Shown here: piece after piece, positions 25,477-36,704 of the stretch
Layout: every line of letters starts with the position of its first letter
Position numbering within the stretch: the first letter of the stretch is position 1
Assembly: GCA_945865365.1 (NCBI GenBank)
Contig: CAMBDL010000009.1
Location: 1-64,000 of the forward strand
Length of the DNA: 64,000 bases
Direction: 5' to 3'
Source: Streptomyces griseus
Lineage (GTDB): Bacteria > Actinomycetota > Actinomycetes > Nanopelagicales > Nanopelagicaceae
Translations under genes and position numbers: made by a program
Notes under the pieces: model-generated
What the model was told of the DNA's origin: nothing
The model's input: only the letters and a program-made list of their open reading frames with translations
The model's database searches: none

Positions 25477-27524
25477 TGACTTCATTACCTGGTTGGATTG
25501 AGTTAGATGACCGTGCGATTTCTTATGCACGTGCATTAGCAGCCGATGCCGTTCAACATGTAGGTAATGGTCATCCCGGAACCGCTATGTCACTAGCTCC
25601 CGTCGCATACACACTTTTTCAACGACATTTAGTTCATGATCCATCTGATCCATCATGGCTAGGTAGAGATCGATTTATTCTCTCCTGTGGCCATTCATCC
25701 CTAACGCTATACACGCAGCTTTTTTACAGTGGTTACGGACTCGAGATGGATGACTTAAAGAGCTTTAGAACATGGGGCTCTCTTACTCCAGGCCATCCAG
25801 AGTATGGCCATACCGCTGGCGTGGAGATGACAACGGGCCCATTAGGCCAAGGTATTTCTACCGCTGTTGGAATGGCGATGGCGGCACGTTTTGAGCGCGG
25901 ACTTTTAGATCCCGATGCGCCAGCAGGTACCTCTCCATTTGATCACAGTATTTGGGTCATATGTTCCGATGGTGATTTACAAGAAGGAGTAAGCGCTGAA
26001 GCGTGCTCACTTGCTGGAACCCAAGAGCTAGGTAATCTCAATGTCATCTATGACGATAACCGCATATCGATTGAGGGCGACACGCATAATGCATTCACTG
26101 AAGATGTATCGATGCGTTATCGCGCATATGGTTGGCACGTCTTAGAAGTTGCAACATTGCCTAATGGTGACGTAGATATTCATGCACTCGATGCAGCCAT
26201 GATCACCGCACAATCAGAGAAAGTGAAGCCAACACTTATCAGACTCAAGAGTGTCATAGCGTGGCCTGCACCAAATCTGCGTGGAACAGGTAAGTCTCAC
26301 GGCTCTGCTTTAGGAGTTGAGGAAGTCGCTGAAACTAAGAGAGTTCTAGGTCTAGACCCGGAGCATAATTTTGCAATGCCAGATGAGGTTTTGGAGCATG
26401 TGCGAAAAGTAAAAGTACGCGGAGCAACTAAGCGAAAAGAGTGGGAGGCATCGTTTTCTGCTTGGGAATCTGCCAATAAAGACTCAGCGCTGCTGCTTCA
26501 ACGTTTACAAAAGCGTGAACTGCCGCCACAGTGGGATTCTGGAATTCCTGTCTTTGCATCTGGAAAAGAGATTGCAACGCGTGCAGCCTCGGGAGATGTA
26601 ATCAATGCACTTGCCAAAACTCTGCCTGAACTCTGGGGAGGTTCGGCTGATTTAGCTGGCTCAAATAACACGAGCATTGAAAATGGTGGATCTTTCTTGC
26701 CATCTACGAGTCAGATAAAGGGTGCCCATCCCTATGGACGTATTATTCACTTTGGTATTCGTGAACATGCAATGGCATCGATTCTCAACGGCGTAACACT
26801 GCATGGATTAACGCGTTGCTTCGGTGGAACCTTTGCAGTTTTTAGTGATTACATGCGTCCTGCAGTTCGATTAGCTGCGCTCATGAAGATTGCCACAACT
26901 TTTATATGGACCCATGATTCAGTCGGTGTTGGTGAAGATGGTCCAACACATCAACCGATTGAACACTTTGCGGCATTACGTGCCATACCTGGCCTAGATG
27001 TGATTCGACCTGGCGATGCCAATGAGGTTGCGCAGGCATGGAGACAGATAATTATAAGAAATCGCACCGCTGGTTTGTTGCTGTCTCGCCAAAATCTTCC
27101 AGTCTTTGATCGAAGCGACTGCGAGTCTGCTTCAGGAACCGCACAAGGTGCTTACATTCTCAAGGATGCTCCCAATCCTGTAGCCATTCTCATCGCAACT
27201 GGCTCTGAAGTAAGCCTTGCCCTTTCTGTTGCGAGCTCGCTTGCAAGCGATGGCATTAACGTACGAGTTGTGAGTGCTCCCTGTCTTGAGTGGTTTGCCG
27301 AACAAGATCAGACTTATAAAGACTATGTCCTCCCCCCATCAATTGCGCTGAAAGTGAGCATCGAGGTTGGAATTGCACAGGGTTGGCGTGAATTAATCGG
27401 TGATCAAGGAATAGCAATTTCTCTAGAACATTACGGAGCATCTGCCGACGCAAAGAGACTTTTTATGGAGTTTGGATTCTCCACTGATGCAGTATCTGCT
27501 CGTATTAAGGCTGCGCTTGCATGA
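25476..27524 (+). CDS. tkt: Transketolase
   Basis: TPP- and Mg-dependent transfer of two-carbon ketol units between sugar phosphates in the pentose phosphate pathway. Normal length, 682 residues. The cofactor motif starts at GDLQEG in CSDGDLQEGVSAEA and ends with the NRISIEG segment. The N-terminal HVGNGHPGTAMS and the catalytic-loop histidines (HPEYGHTAGVEMTTGPLGQG, in parts) are intact, as is the transketolase C-terminal domain. Coupled to ctaA by 1 nt and to tal by 4 nt. Confidence 0.97.
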   Translation: MTSLPGWIELDDRAISYARALAADAVQHVGNGHPGTAMSLAPVAYTLFQRHLVHDPSDPSWLGRDRFILSCGHSSLTLYTQLFYSGYGLEMDDLKSFRTWGSLTPGHPEYGHTAGVEMTTGPLGQGISTAVGMAMAARFERGLLDPDAPAGTSPFDHSIWVICSDGDLQEGVSAEACSLAGTQELGNLNVIYDDNRISIEGDTHNAFTEDVSMRYRAYGWHVLEVATLPNGDVDIHALDAAMITAQSEKVKPTLIRLKSVIAWPAPNLRGTGKSHGSALGVEEVAETKRVLGLDPEHNFAMPDEVLEHVRKVKVRGATKRKEWEASFSAWESANKDSALLLQRLQKRELPPQWDSGIPVFASGKEIATRAASGDVINALAKTLPELWGGSADLAGSNNTSIENGGSFLPSTSQIKGAHPYGRIIHFGIREHAMASILNGVTLHGLTRCFGGTFAVFSDYMRPAVRLAALMKIATTFIWTHDSVGVGEDGPTHQPIEHFAALRAIPGLDVIRPGDANEVAQAWRQIIIRNRTAGLLLSRQNLPVFDRSDCESASGTAQGAYILKDAPNPVAILIATGSEVSLALSVASSLASDGINVRVVSAPCLEWFAEQDQTYKDYVLPPSIALKVSIEVGIAQGWRELIGDQGIAISLEHYGASADAKRLFMEFGFSTDAVSARIKAALA

Positions 27525-28606
27525 GTGTCAATGAGATTGCACAATTCGGAACTTCCATTTGGCTTGATGATTTATCCAGAGCTAAAATAACTGGAACCGA
27601 TGCACACTCTCTTCCATCTCGTATTGCCCATTCAGGCGTAGTTGGAGTTACGACAAATCCTAGTATTTTTGCTGCAGCGATTGCTGGAGCAAGCGAGTAT
27701 GCAGAGGATATTGCTTTGATGAAAGCTTCTTCTGTCGATGAGTGCGTTAAACGCTTGACCACTGACGATGTTCGACATGCATGTGATCTTTTCAAAGATA
27801 TTTATTCATCTACAAAAGGTATTGATGGACGGGTCAGCATAGAAGTTGATCCACGTCTGGCGCATGACACGCTTGGAACAATAGCTGCAGCCAAAGATCT
27901 ATGGGCAATTGTAGATCGACCAAATGTCATGATTAAGGTTCCAGCAACAGTTGAAGGTTTGCCCGCAATCACCGAGCTAATCGCCGCTGGAATAAGCGTC
28001 AATGTCACTTTGATTTTCTCAGTTAAGCGTTATGGTGCAGTGATAGATGCTTTTATAGCTGGCATAGAGAAGACTACGAATCCTTCACACGTGCACTCAG
28101 TAGCATCTTTTTTCGTTAGCCGAATCGATAGTTCAGTAGATGCATTGCTTAAAGCCAAGGCAACTCCTGAGGCATCGGCGCTCTTAGGAAAGGCCGCGAT
28201 TGCAAATGCCCACCTGGCCTATCAATTATTTGAGGAAAAATTTGCATCGGCACGATGGGTAGCCCAGGCTGAGCGCGGGGCTCATAAGCAGCGCCCGTTG
28301 TGGGCATCAACTGGCGTAAAGGATCCAACCTACGATGACACGCGCTATGTAGTTGAACTCATTGCAGCTGAAACGGTCAACACCATGCCTCAAAATACTT
28401 TGGATGCCGTTATCAATCACGGCGTAGTTCGCGGCGACACGATTTCAATGAACTATGCAGATGCCGTTGAGGTATTTAAATCACTCTCTGCGCTTGGAAT
28501 TTCATTGAATACAATTACTCACGATTTAGAGATTGACGGAGTGCAGAAGTTTGCACAGGCGTGGCAAGAGTTGCTCATTGCTTTGGAGGCTGCACAAAAA
28601 ATATGA
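27521..28606 (+). CDS. tal: Transaldolase
   Basis: Moves a dihydroxyacetone unit from sedoheptulose-7-phosphate to glyceraldehyde-3-phosphate in the non-oxidative pentose phosphate pathway. The 361-residue length is that of the actinobacterial/cyanobacterial class. The Schiff-base lysine is in PNVMIKVPAT, and the N-terminal TNPSIF block is conserved. It overlaps tkt by 4 nt and pgi by 4 nt. In some bacteria tal and pgi are fused; here they are separate but tightly coupled. Confidence 0.96.
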   Translation: MSVNEIAQFGTSIWLDDLSRAKITGTDAHSLPSRIAHSGVVGVTTNPSIFAAAIAGASEYAEDIALMKASSVDECVKRLTTDDVRHACDLFKDIYSSTKGIDGRVSIEVDPRLAHDTLGTIAAAKDLWAIVDRPNVMIKVPATVEGLPAITELIAAGISVNVTLIFSVKRYGAVIDAFIAGIEKTTNPSHVHSVASFFVSRIDSSVDALLKAKATPEASALLGKAAIANAHLAYQLFEEKFASARWVAQAERGAHKQRPLWASTGVKDPTYDDTRYVVELIAAETVNTMPQNTLDAVINHGVVRGDTISMNYADAVEVFKSLSALGISLNTITHDLEIDGVQKFAQAWQELLIALEAAQKI

Positions 28607-30129
28607 TGAATCTTCGTGGTAAATCAATGCAAGCGATAGATCGAAGTGATGCACGTTATGAGGCACTTCGCCACTTTCATAATCGCCTAGCTACAAAGGA
28701 TCCCACCATATGGGGTTCAGAGGCGGCAGCTGAGGCGGCGGTACGTCTGAACTGGATAGATCTACCTGAGAGTTCTCGTGACTTGTTGCCGCAATTAGAT
28801 GCACTCTCGGCAAAGCATCGTGACAAAACAACAATTATTCTCTGCGGAATGGGCGGCTCATCCCTTGGCCCAGAGGTTATTGCGCAAACATTTCAGCGCG
28901 ATTTATTTATTATGGACTCCACTGATCCTCACTACATTGCACATGCATTAACTGGTGATCTTGCCTCCACCCTAGTTGTCGTTAGTTCAAAGTCGGGTTC
29001 AACGATTGAGACCACTTCACAACGTGCACTATTTGAGCAGTTATTTCTAGATGCAGATCTACTACCTTCAGATCACATCGTTATCGTCACAGATCCGGGA
29101 TCACCACTTGATAAGAGTTCCAGAGAAAAGGGTTACGCCGTAGTCAACGCCGATCCCAATGTGGGTGGGCGTTTTAGTGTTCTCAGCGCTTTTGGTCTAG
29201 TACCAGCAGCGCTCATTGGCGTTGATGTCTCGGTACTACTCGATAATGCCAGTGAAACAAAGAGCGCATTTTTACTAGATCCAACCCCAGTATTAGATAT
29301 GGCATATGCAATCACCTACCTTTCTGGTCAGTACATGACCTACTCTGACTTTGGTTCAGCTATGCCAGGTTTGAGTGATTGGGCCGAGCAGTTAGTTGCT
29401 GAGTCAACCGGTAAAGAGCAAGTGGGTCGTCTCCCGATAGTTATTGACGAGCCAAGCCAGGCGTCACACTTCTCAATCGCTTACAGTGGTGAGGCTGATT
29501 TAGTTGTCGAGGCAGATCTTGCCTCTCAATTTATTATTTGGGAATGGGTGACGGCGCTCGTCGGTGCCGCCCTTTCTATTGATCCTTTTAATCAGCCCAA
29601 TGTCACTGAGGCTAAAGAGGCAACATCTGCATTATTAAATGAATGGTCTGGAGTTCTACCGCATTTCATCGCCGACGCAATCGACGGGAGTGTAGAGATT
29701 TTCGGTGCCGGAGCTTCACTTACGTCAGCTCTAAAAGAGTTTATTAAAACTATCCCCCACGATGGATACATTGCCGTAATGGCTTACCTCGACCGTGCAG
29801 ACGATGTAAAGATCGCTCACATTCGCAGCCTTCTCTCGCAAAAGTCTGGGCATCCAGTGACGTTTGGATGGGGTCCACGTTTTCTGCACTCAACTGGACA
29901 GTTTCATAAAGGTGGTCAGCAAAACGGTGCCTTTTTGCAAATAACGGGAAATGTAGAGAGGGAGATTGCAATTCCCGGTCAAGGGTTTGGATTTACAACC
30001 TTGCTTGCAGCTCAAGCCTTGGGCGACGGTAAAGCGCTAGCTTCAAGAAAATACCCACTCCTTCGATTTAATCTAACAAATCGCAGTGTGGGCATTGACC
30101 AACTTCTGAGTGCAGTAGCTTCGCTTTAG
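28603..30129 (+). CDS. pgi: Glucose-6-phosphate isomerase
   Basis: Interconverts glucose-6-phosphate and fructose-6-phosphate. Sugar isomerase domains are shown by GMGGSSLGPEV, the phosphate site SSKSGSTIETT, the GRFSVLSAFGLVPA signature and the C-terminal GPRFLHSTGQFHKGG. The ATG at 28603 overlaps the tal stop (ATGATG; the second ATG is also possible), giving 508 residues, slightly short. The frame extends to 28561 inside tal, which is less likely. The next gene in relatives would be zwf; here the operon ends, and the stop codon overlaps the convergent rbpA stop (TTAG, 4 nt). Confidence 0.95.
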   Translation: MMNLRGKSMQAIDRSDARYEALRHFHNRLATKDPTIWGSEAAAEAAVRLNWIDLPESSRDLLPQLDALSAKHRDKTTIILCGMGGSSLGPEVIAQTFQRDLFIMDSTDPHYIAHALTGDLASTLVVVSSKSGSTIETTSQRALFEQLFLDADLLPSDHIVIVTDPGSPLDKSSREKGYAVVNADPNVGGRFSVLSAFGLVPAALIGVDVSVLLDNASETKSAFLLDPTPVLDMAYAITYLSGQYMTYSDFGSAMPGLSDWAEQLVAESTGKEQVGRLPIVIDEPSQASHFSIAYSGEADLVVEADLASQFIIWEWVTALVGAALSIDPFNQPNVTEAKEATSALLNEWSGVLPHFIADAIDGSVEIFGAGASLTSALKEFIKTIPHDGYIAVMAYLDRADDVKIAHIRSLLSQKSGHPVTFGWGPRFLHSTGQFHKGGQQNGAFLQITGNVEREIAIPGQGFGFTTLLAAQALGDGKALASRKYPLLRFNLTNRSVGIDQLLSAVASL

Positions 30130-30467
30130 TCTTCGTCATCTCCACGAAGTTTGCGCAAGGCATCCTCTAATAGACGTTCACCCTCTGCATCGGTACGACG
30201 CTCTTTTACATATGCAAGGTGAGTTTTATATGGCTCGTTCTTAATTGGACTTGGCGGGTTATTGCGATCTCGCCCAGCTGGATAACCACACTTAGGGCAG
30301 TCCCATTCAGCAGGAATGACTACCGTCTCTTCAACGGCAAATGATGGGCGGACCTCATGGCCTTTGGCACAGAAATAGGAGACATAGGCACGAGCAATTG
30401 AATCTCCGCGCTCTGCTTCTCCCATTGGACCGGCGCCGACTCGGCTTCCGCGAATTGCACTTGCCAT
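30126..30467 (-). CDS. rbpA: RNA polymerase-binding protein RbpA
   Basis: Actinobacteria-specific transcription factor that binds RNA polymerase and the primary sigma factor and stabilises the open complex. The 113-residue protein has the N-terminal tail, the core domain with CxxxH (CAKGH) and CPKC motifs, a basic linker (RDRNNPPSPIKNEP) and a C-terminal helix with the sigma-interacting segment RRTDAEGERLLEDALRKL. The core domain normally holds structural zinc in some species; the cysteines here would allow that. A good ribosome-binding site (AAAGGAG) precedes the ATG. It follows secG by 41 nt. Confidence 0.97.
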   Translation of the reverse strand: MASAIRGSRVGAGPMGEAERGDSIARAYVSYFCAKGHEVRPSFAVEETVVIPAEWDCPKCGYPAGRDRNNPPSPIKNEPYKTHLAYVKERRTDAEGERLLEDALRKLRGDDED

Positions 30468-30508
30468 GTGATGCTCCTTTAAAGAAAAATTATTGAGTTC
30501 TGGAAGAT

Positions 30509-30736
30509 TTACTTAAGAACAAGGCTCAGCGCTACAACAAATGCAAACCACAGACCACCAACAACGATTGTGATGCGATCTAGGTTGCGCTCTACCACTG
30601 ATGATCCGCCGTAGTTAGAGGAGATGCCGCCACCAAATAAATCCGATAACCCGCTTCCCTTACCCTTATGCAAGAGGACCAGAAGAATCATAAGTACGCT
30701 CGTAATAACGAGCAGAATTGAGAGAGCTAGTTTCAC
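30509..30736 (-). CDS. secG: Preprotein translocase subunit SecG
   Basis: Small accessory subunit of the SecYEG channel. The 75-residue protein has two membrane helices (about residues 3-22 and 52-73) joined by the Gly/Ser-rich loop GKGSGLSDLFGGG typical of SecG. It starts with GTG, with AAGGAG upstream. It sits between tpiA and rbpA; the tpiA-secG pairing is conserved in Actinobacteria. Confidence 0.96.
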   Translation of the reverse strand: MKLALSILLVITSVLMILLVLLHKGKGSGLSDLFGGGISSNYGGSSVVERNLDRITIVVGGLWFAFVVALSLVLK

Positions 30737-30794
30737 GGTTCGTAAACTCCTTGTTTCGTAGAGGGTAAGGATACCTGCAAAAGGGGCTTAGTAC

Positions 30795-31571
30795 TTAATC
30801 GCCTTGAGCGTAGAACTTAACAATCTTGGCCAATTCTTCAGGATCTAGGCTCGCTCCCCCAATAAGGGCGCCATCGACATCGGCTTTCGTCATAATCTCA
30901 GCGATGTTAGAGGACTTCACAGAGCCACCGTAGAGAATACGCATGGCAGCGGCTATCTCGGGTGAGCCGATATTTTCAATCTCTTCTCGAATAGCTGCGC
31001 ATACTTCTTGGGCATCTTCAGGTGTCGCAGTCTTACCGGTACCAATTGCCCATACTGGTTCGTATGCGATGACTAACTTTTTTAACTCTGGCTTTGTCAG
31101 CCCTTCCAGGCCTGCGCGAATCTGACGAACCACATGGCTCACATGCGCTCCAGATTCACGAATTGCGAGCTCTTCACCAACGCAAAAAATTGGTGTTATC
31201 TCATGCGCTAAAGCGGCTTTAATCTTTCGATTGATCAAGGCATCGCTTTCATTATGGATTGCACGACGCTCTGAGTGACCAACTAGAACGAATGTGCAGC
31301 CTAATTTATGGAGCATGGAGCCTGAGATATCACCAGTGAAGGCTCCACTTGCTTCCGGTGAAAGATCTTGAGCACCGTAGGTAAGGCGAAGTCGATCTCC
31401 ATCTATCAAAGTCTGAATTGAGCGAATATCGGTGAATGGCGGAATGATTGCAACGTCAACTGCGTCATAATCTTTATCGCTTAAGCCATACACAAGTTTT
31501 TGAGCAACAGCTATCGCCTCAAGGTGGTTCAAATTCATCTTCCAGTTACCGGCCATGAGTGGCTTGCGCAT
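30795..31571 (-). CDS. tpiA: Triosephosphate isomerase
   Basis: Interconverts dihydroxyacetone phosphate and glyceraldehyde-3-phosphate. The 258-residue TIM barrel has GNWKMN at residues 8-13 (substrate Asn and Lys), the electrophilic His in VGHSERR, the catalytic Glu in [11 protein letters not shown] (loop 6 follows), and the phosphate site YGGSVK. It begins 10 nt after pgk, with AAGGAG overlapping the pgk stop region, giving the conserved order gap-pgk-tpiA. Confidence 0.98.
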   Translation of the reverse strand: MRKPLMAGNWKMNLNHLEAIAVAQKLVYGLSDKDYDAVDVAIIPPFTDIRSIQTLIDGDRLRLTYGAQDLSPEASGAFTGDISGSMLHKLGCTFVLVGHSERRAIHNESDALINRKIKAALAHEITPIFCVGEELAIRESGAHVSHVVRQIRAGLEGLTKPELKKLVIAYEPVWAIGTGKTATPEDAQEVCAAIREEIENIGSPEIAAAMRILYGGSVKSSNIAEIMTKADVDGALIGGASLDPEELAKIVKFYAQGD

Positions 31572-31581
31572 CTACTTCTCC

Positions 31582-32768
31582 TTAGATTCCAAGTGCTTGA
31601 AGGCCAGGAAGTTCCTTGCCTTCTAAATACTCAAGGGAGGCTCCACCACCCGTTGAAATATATCCGAAATCCGAATCTGTAAATCCCAAAGCTCTCACTG
31701 CAGCCGCCGAGTCTCCGCCGCCTACTACAGATATGCCAGCAACCTTGGTGAGGGCCGTGGCTACTGTCTTCGTTCCAGCGGCAAAATTAGGAAATTCAAA
31801 TACCCCCATGGGTCCATTCCAAAATACCGTTGCACATTTCTCGATCTCACGCGCAAATGCAGTCGCAGAATCCGGACCGATATCTAGGCCCATTTGATCA
31901 GCTGGAATTGCATCTACATCAACAAGTGTTGGTGGTGAATCGGCAGAGAAAGCTGGAGCTACAACAATGTCGGTTGGTAAAACAAGTGTTACACCTTTAC
32001 TTTGTGCGCTTGCAATAATTTCTTTAACGACATCAATCATTTCAGTTTCAACGAGAGATGTTCCGATTTGTTTTCCTTGAGCGGCAAGGAATGTGAAGAC
32101 CATTCCCCCACCGATAGCTAAGACATCAACTTTTGTCAGTAGATTTTCTATCACACCTAATTTATCGGAGACTTTTGCGCCACCGAGCACAACTCCATAA
32201 GGTCGTGTTGGATTCTGCGTTAGTTTTTTTAGAACCTGGACCTCGGCAGATACTAAAAGGCCTGCAGCGTGTGGAAGTAGTTGAGGTAAGTCATAGACCG
32301 AAGCATGCTTGCGGTGGACTGCGCCAAATCCATCGCCCACATAAATATCGGCAAGTGCTGCTAACTCTTGTGCAAATGTTTGGCGTTCAGCTTCATCTTT
32401 ACTTGTTTCAGCGGCGCTAAAACGAATATTTTCTAGAAGCAAAATCTGGCCTGGCTTCAATGATTCGGCCGCCTGACTGACTACCTCTCCAACAACCTGA
32501 CCATTAAATTCAACACTCTGCCCAAGAAGTTCACTTAACCGCTTAGCAACTGGCGCCAGGGAAAGCCCTGGTGTGGGCCCACCTTTAGGTCGACCTAAGT
32601 GTGCAGCGATTACAAGACTGGCGCCCTTTGATAGCAGAAGCTGAATAGTTGGAAGTGAGGCCTTGATGCGACCGTCATCTTTAATGACTCCATCTTTCAA
32701 TGGAACATTAAGATCACAGCGTACAAAGACTCGCTTTCCACCTACATCAAGATCTACTACATCTGACA

Positions 32769-32769
<1 letters not shown>
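31582..32769 (-). CDS. pgk: Phosphoglycerate kinase
   Basis: Transfers phosphate from 1,3-bisphosphoglycerate to ADP. The 395-residue protein has the N-terminal signature VFVRCDLNVPL, the HLGRPKG segment and the C-terminal nucleotide site VVGGGDSAAA followed by FGYISTGGGASLEYLEG (in parts). The start is the ATG at 32769, which overlaps the gap stop by 1 nt (TAATG). The frame is open to 32826 but that part lies inside gap. Confidence 0.97.
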
Positions 32770-34885
<2,116 letters not shown>

Positions 34886-34889
34886 TGTC

Positions 34890-35834
34890 TTATCCAACCA
34901 AACTTTGGCGCATAATGTGGCCCAAATGAAGAGCTAATTGTGAGACATCGTGATGAACACTTCCAGGGGCTTTACGAACATCTACCGCTACGACCTGTCC
35001 TCCGAGCTTTCTGGCCATCTGAGCCAGGTGACTTTCATTACGTACCACTGATCTATCGACCAGAAAATAATCTATAGACAGGGTGGGGGCATATGAATGG
35101 AAAAACTCTAAATGCTCCTCTGGAGTCGATCCAGCAAACTCTTCTCCAGAAGTATTGGCATGGGCATCCAAGTTGAGAATTAAAATCTTCTTGGCCTTGG
35201 TGCGTTCTAGGGCATCGAGCTGCATCGGTACAAGTAGATGTGGCATCACACTTGAAAACCATGAACCCGGACCCATCGTGATCCAATCAGCGACACGAAT
35301 CGCAGTAAGAGCCTCAAGGCGAGGAGCTGGATTCTCTGGAATCACTCGTAGTGACTCAATGCGCCCCTTAGCGGTAGCCACTTCTTTCTGACCTCGAATA
35401 ACTATGCGACCTGTTGAGGTATTAAAAGTTCCTTCAATATCCAATGGAACTGCGGCCATCGGAAGAACGCGTCCGATGACTTTTAATAACGAGCCAACGC
35501 GATCTAATCCGATAACTGGATCTTCGCCATCATTCCATAATGAGGCGAGAAGCAGATTTCCCATCGCATGATCGTTCAGAGCGCCCTGGCTAACAAAGCG
35601 GTGCTGCATAATGTCGGCCCAGGTTCTTCCCCACTCATCATCGGCGCACAATGCAGCTAAGGCCATGCGTAAATCCCCCGGTGGAAAAATCGAAAACTCT
35701 TCGCGAAGTCGGCCACTAGATCCGCCGTTATCGGCAACTGTGACGATGGCCGTTATCTCAGTTGTAATCTCTCGAAGCGCCGATAACGTTGCAGCTAAAC
35801 CATGTCCTCCACCTAGTGCAACAACTTTGCTCAC
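34890..35834 (-). CDS. yvcK: YvcK/CofD-like gluconeogenesis factor
   Basis: CofD-fold protein that binds UDP-sugars; in Bacillus and Listeria it is needed for growth on gluconeogenic carbon and for cell-wall homeostasis. The 314-residue protein starts with GTG. The N-terminal [14 protein letters not shown] and NGGSSGRLR, and the [13 protein letters not shown] and [12 protein letters not shown] blocks, are diagnostic. In Mycobacterium its homolog (CuvA) links polar growth to nutrient use. Two nt separate it from rapZ. Confidence 0.94.
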   Translation of the reverse strand: MSKVVALGGGHGLAATLSALREITTEITAIVTVADNGGSSGRLREEFSIFPPGDLRMALAALCADDEWGRTWADIMQHRFVSQGALNDHAMGNLLLASLWNDGEDPVIGLDRVGSLLKVIGRVLPMAAVPLDIEGTFNTSTGRIVIRGQKEVATAKGRIESLRVIPENPAPRLEALTAIRVADWITMGPGSWFSSVMPHLLVPMQLDALERTKAKKILILNLDAHANTSGEEFAGSTPEEHLEFFHSYAPTLSIDYFLVDRSVVRNESHLAQMARKLGGQVVAVDVRKAPGSVHHDVSQLALHLGHIMRQSLVG

Positions 35835-35836
35835 AA

Positions 35837-36700
35837 CTACTCTCGCCCTACATCTCGATGTGTGGGATGCGCAGTTAAGCCTAAATCCATTGTATTAAGC
35901 TGCTGTGCAATCTCTTGCGTAATTGCAACACTGCGGTGTTTGCCGCCGGTACATCCAACCGCAATCGTTAAATATTTTTTGCCCTCATTCATATAACCTG
36001 GAATCATTGATGCAACTAAATCAACATAATCTTTAACAAAGCTCTTTACGCCTGTGCTACCCAATACTTTGTCACTGACTTGGGATGTCAATCCTGTTAA
36101 TGGGCGAAGTTCGGGAATCCAATGAGGATTCGGTATGAAACGGCAATCAAGTACAAGATCAGAATCAACTGGAATTCCATACTTGTAACCAAATGACAAG
36201 ACATTGATTCGCATTCCTTGAATCTTGCCACCACCAAAGATCTCACCGATCCGCTTTTCTAACTGATGAACATTCAAATTGCTAGTATCGATAGCAATAT
36301 CACATTCAGATTTGACGACCTCTAATTTGATTCGCTCACGTGCGATGCCATCCAAAATTCGATCATTACCTTGTAGCGGATGTGGACGACGTGTCGATTC
36401 AAAGCGTTGAACTAGAGCTTGGTCGGTGGCATCTAGAAACACCAAGCGGTAAGGCGAACCCTTTTCCTTTAACTCATCGAGTGCTTGCGTAAGTTCATCA
36501 AAGAAATGTCCTCCACGAACATCAACGACGACTGCATACTCCTTGCCGCCTAGTCCAGTCCCTTTAGCGACTAGGGACGGCAGCAAAGAAGGTGGCAAAT
36601 TATCGACCACATACCAGCCTAGATCCTCCAAAGCATGAGCAACGGTCGAGCGCCCAGCACCTGACATGCCAGTTAAAATCAAAATCTCTTTAGAACTCAT
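35837..36700 (-). CDS. rapZ: RapZ/YvcJ family nucleotide-binding protein
   Basis: P-loop protein related to the E. coli RNase adapter RapZ, which steers RNase E to the GlmZ sRNA. The 287-residue protein has GMSGAGRST at residues 11-19: the usual P-loop lysine is arginine, which may limit nucleotide binding. The RapZ C-terminal hallmarks LSFGYKYGIPVDSDLVLDCRF (in parts) and GCTGGKHRSV are present. Its role in Actinobacteria is not established because glmZ is absent. It ends 2 nt before yvcK and begins 4 nt after the kinase gene. Confidence 0.92.
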   Translation of the reverse strand: MSSKEILILTGMSGAGRSTVAHALEDLGWYVVDNLPPSLLPSLVAKGTGLGGKEYAVVVDVRGGHFFDELTQALDELKEKGSPYRLVFLDATDQALVQRFESTRRPHPLQGNDRILDGIARERIKLEVVKSECDIAIDTSNLNVHQLEKRIGEIFGGGKIQGMRINVLSFGYKYGIPVDSDLVLDCRFIPNPHWIPELRPLTGLTSQVSDKVLGSTGVKSFVKDYVDLVASMIPGYMNEGKKYLTIAVGCTGGKHRSVAITQEIAQQLNTMDLGLTAHPTHRDVGRE

Positions 36701-36704
36701 GTGC

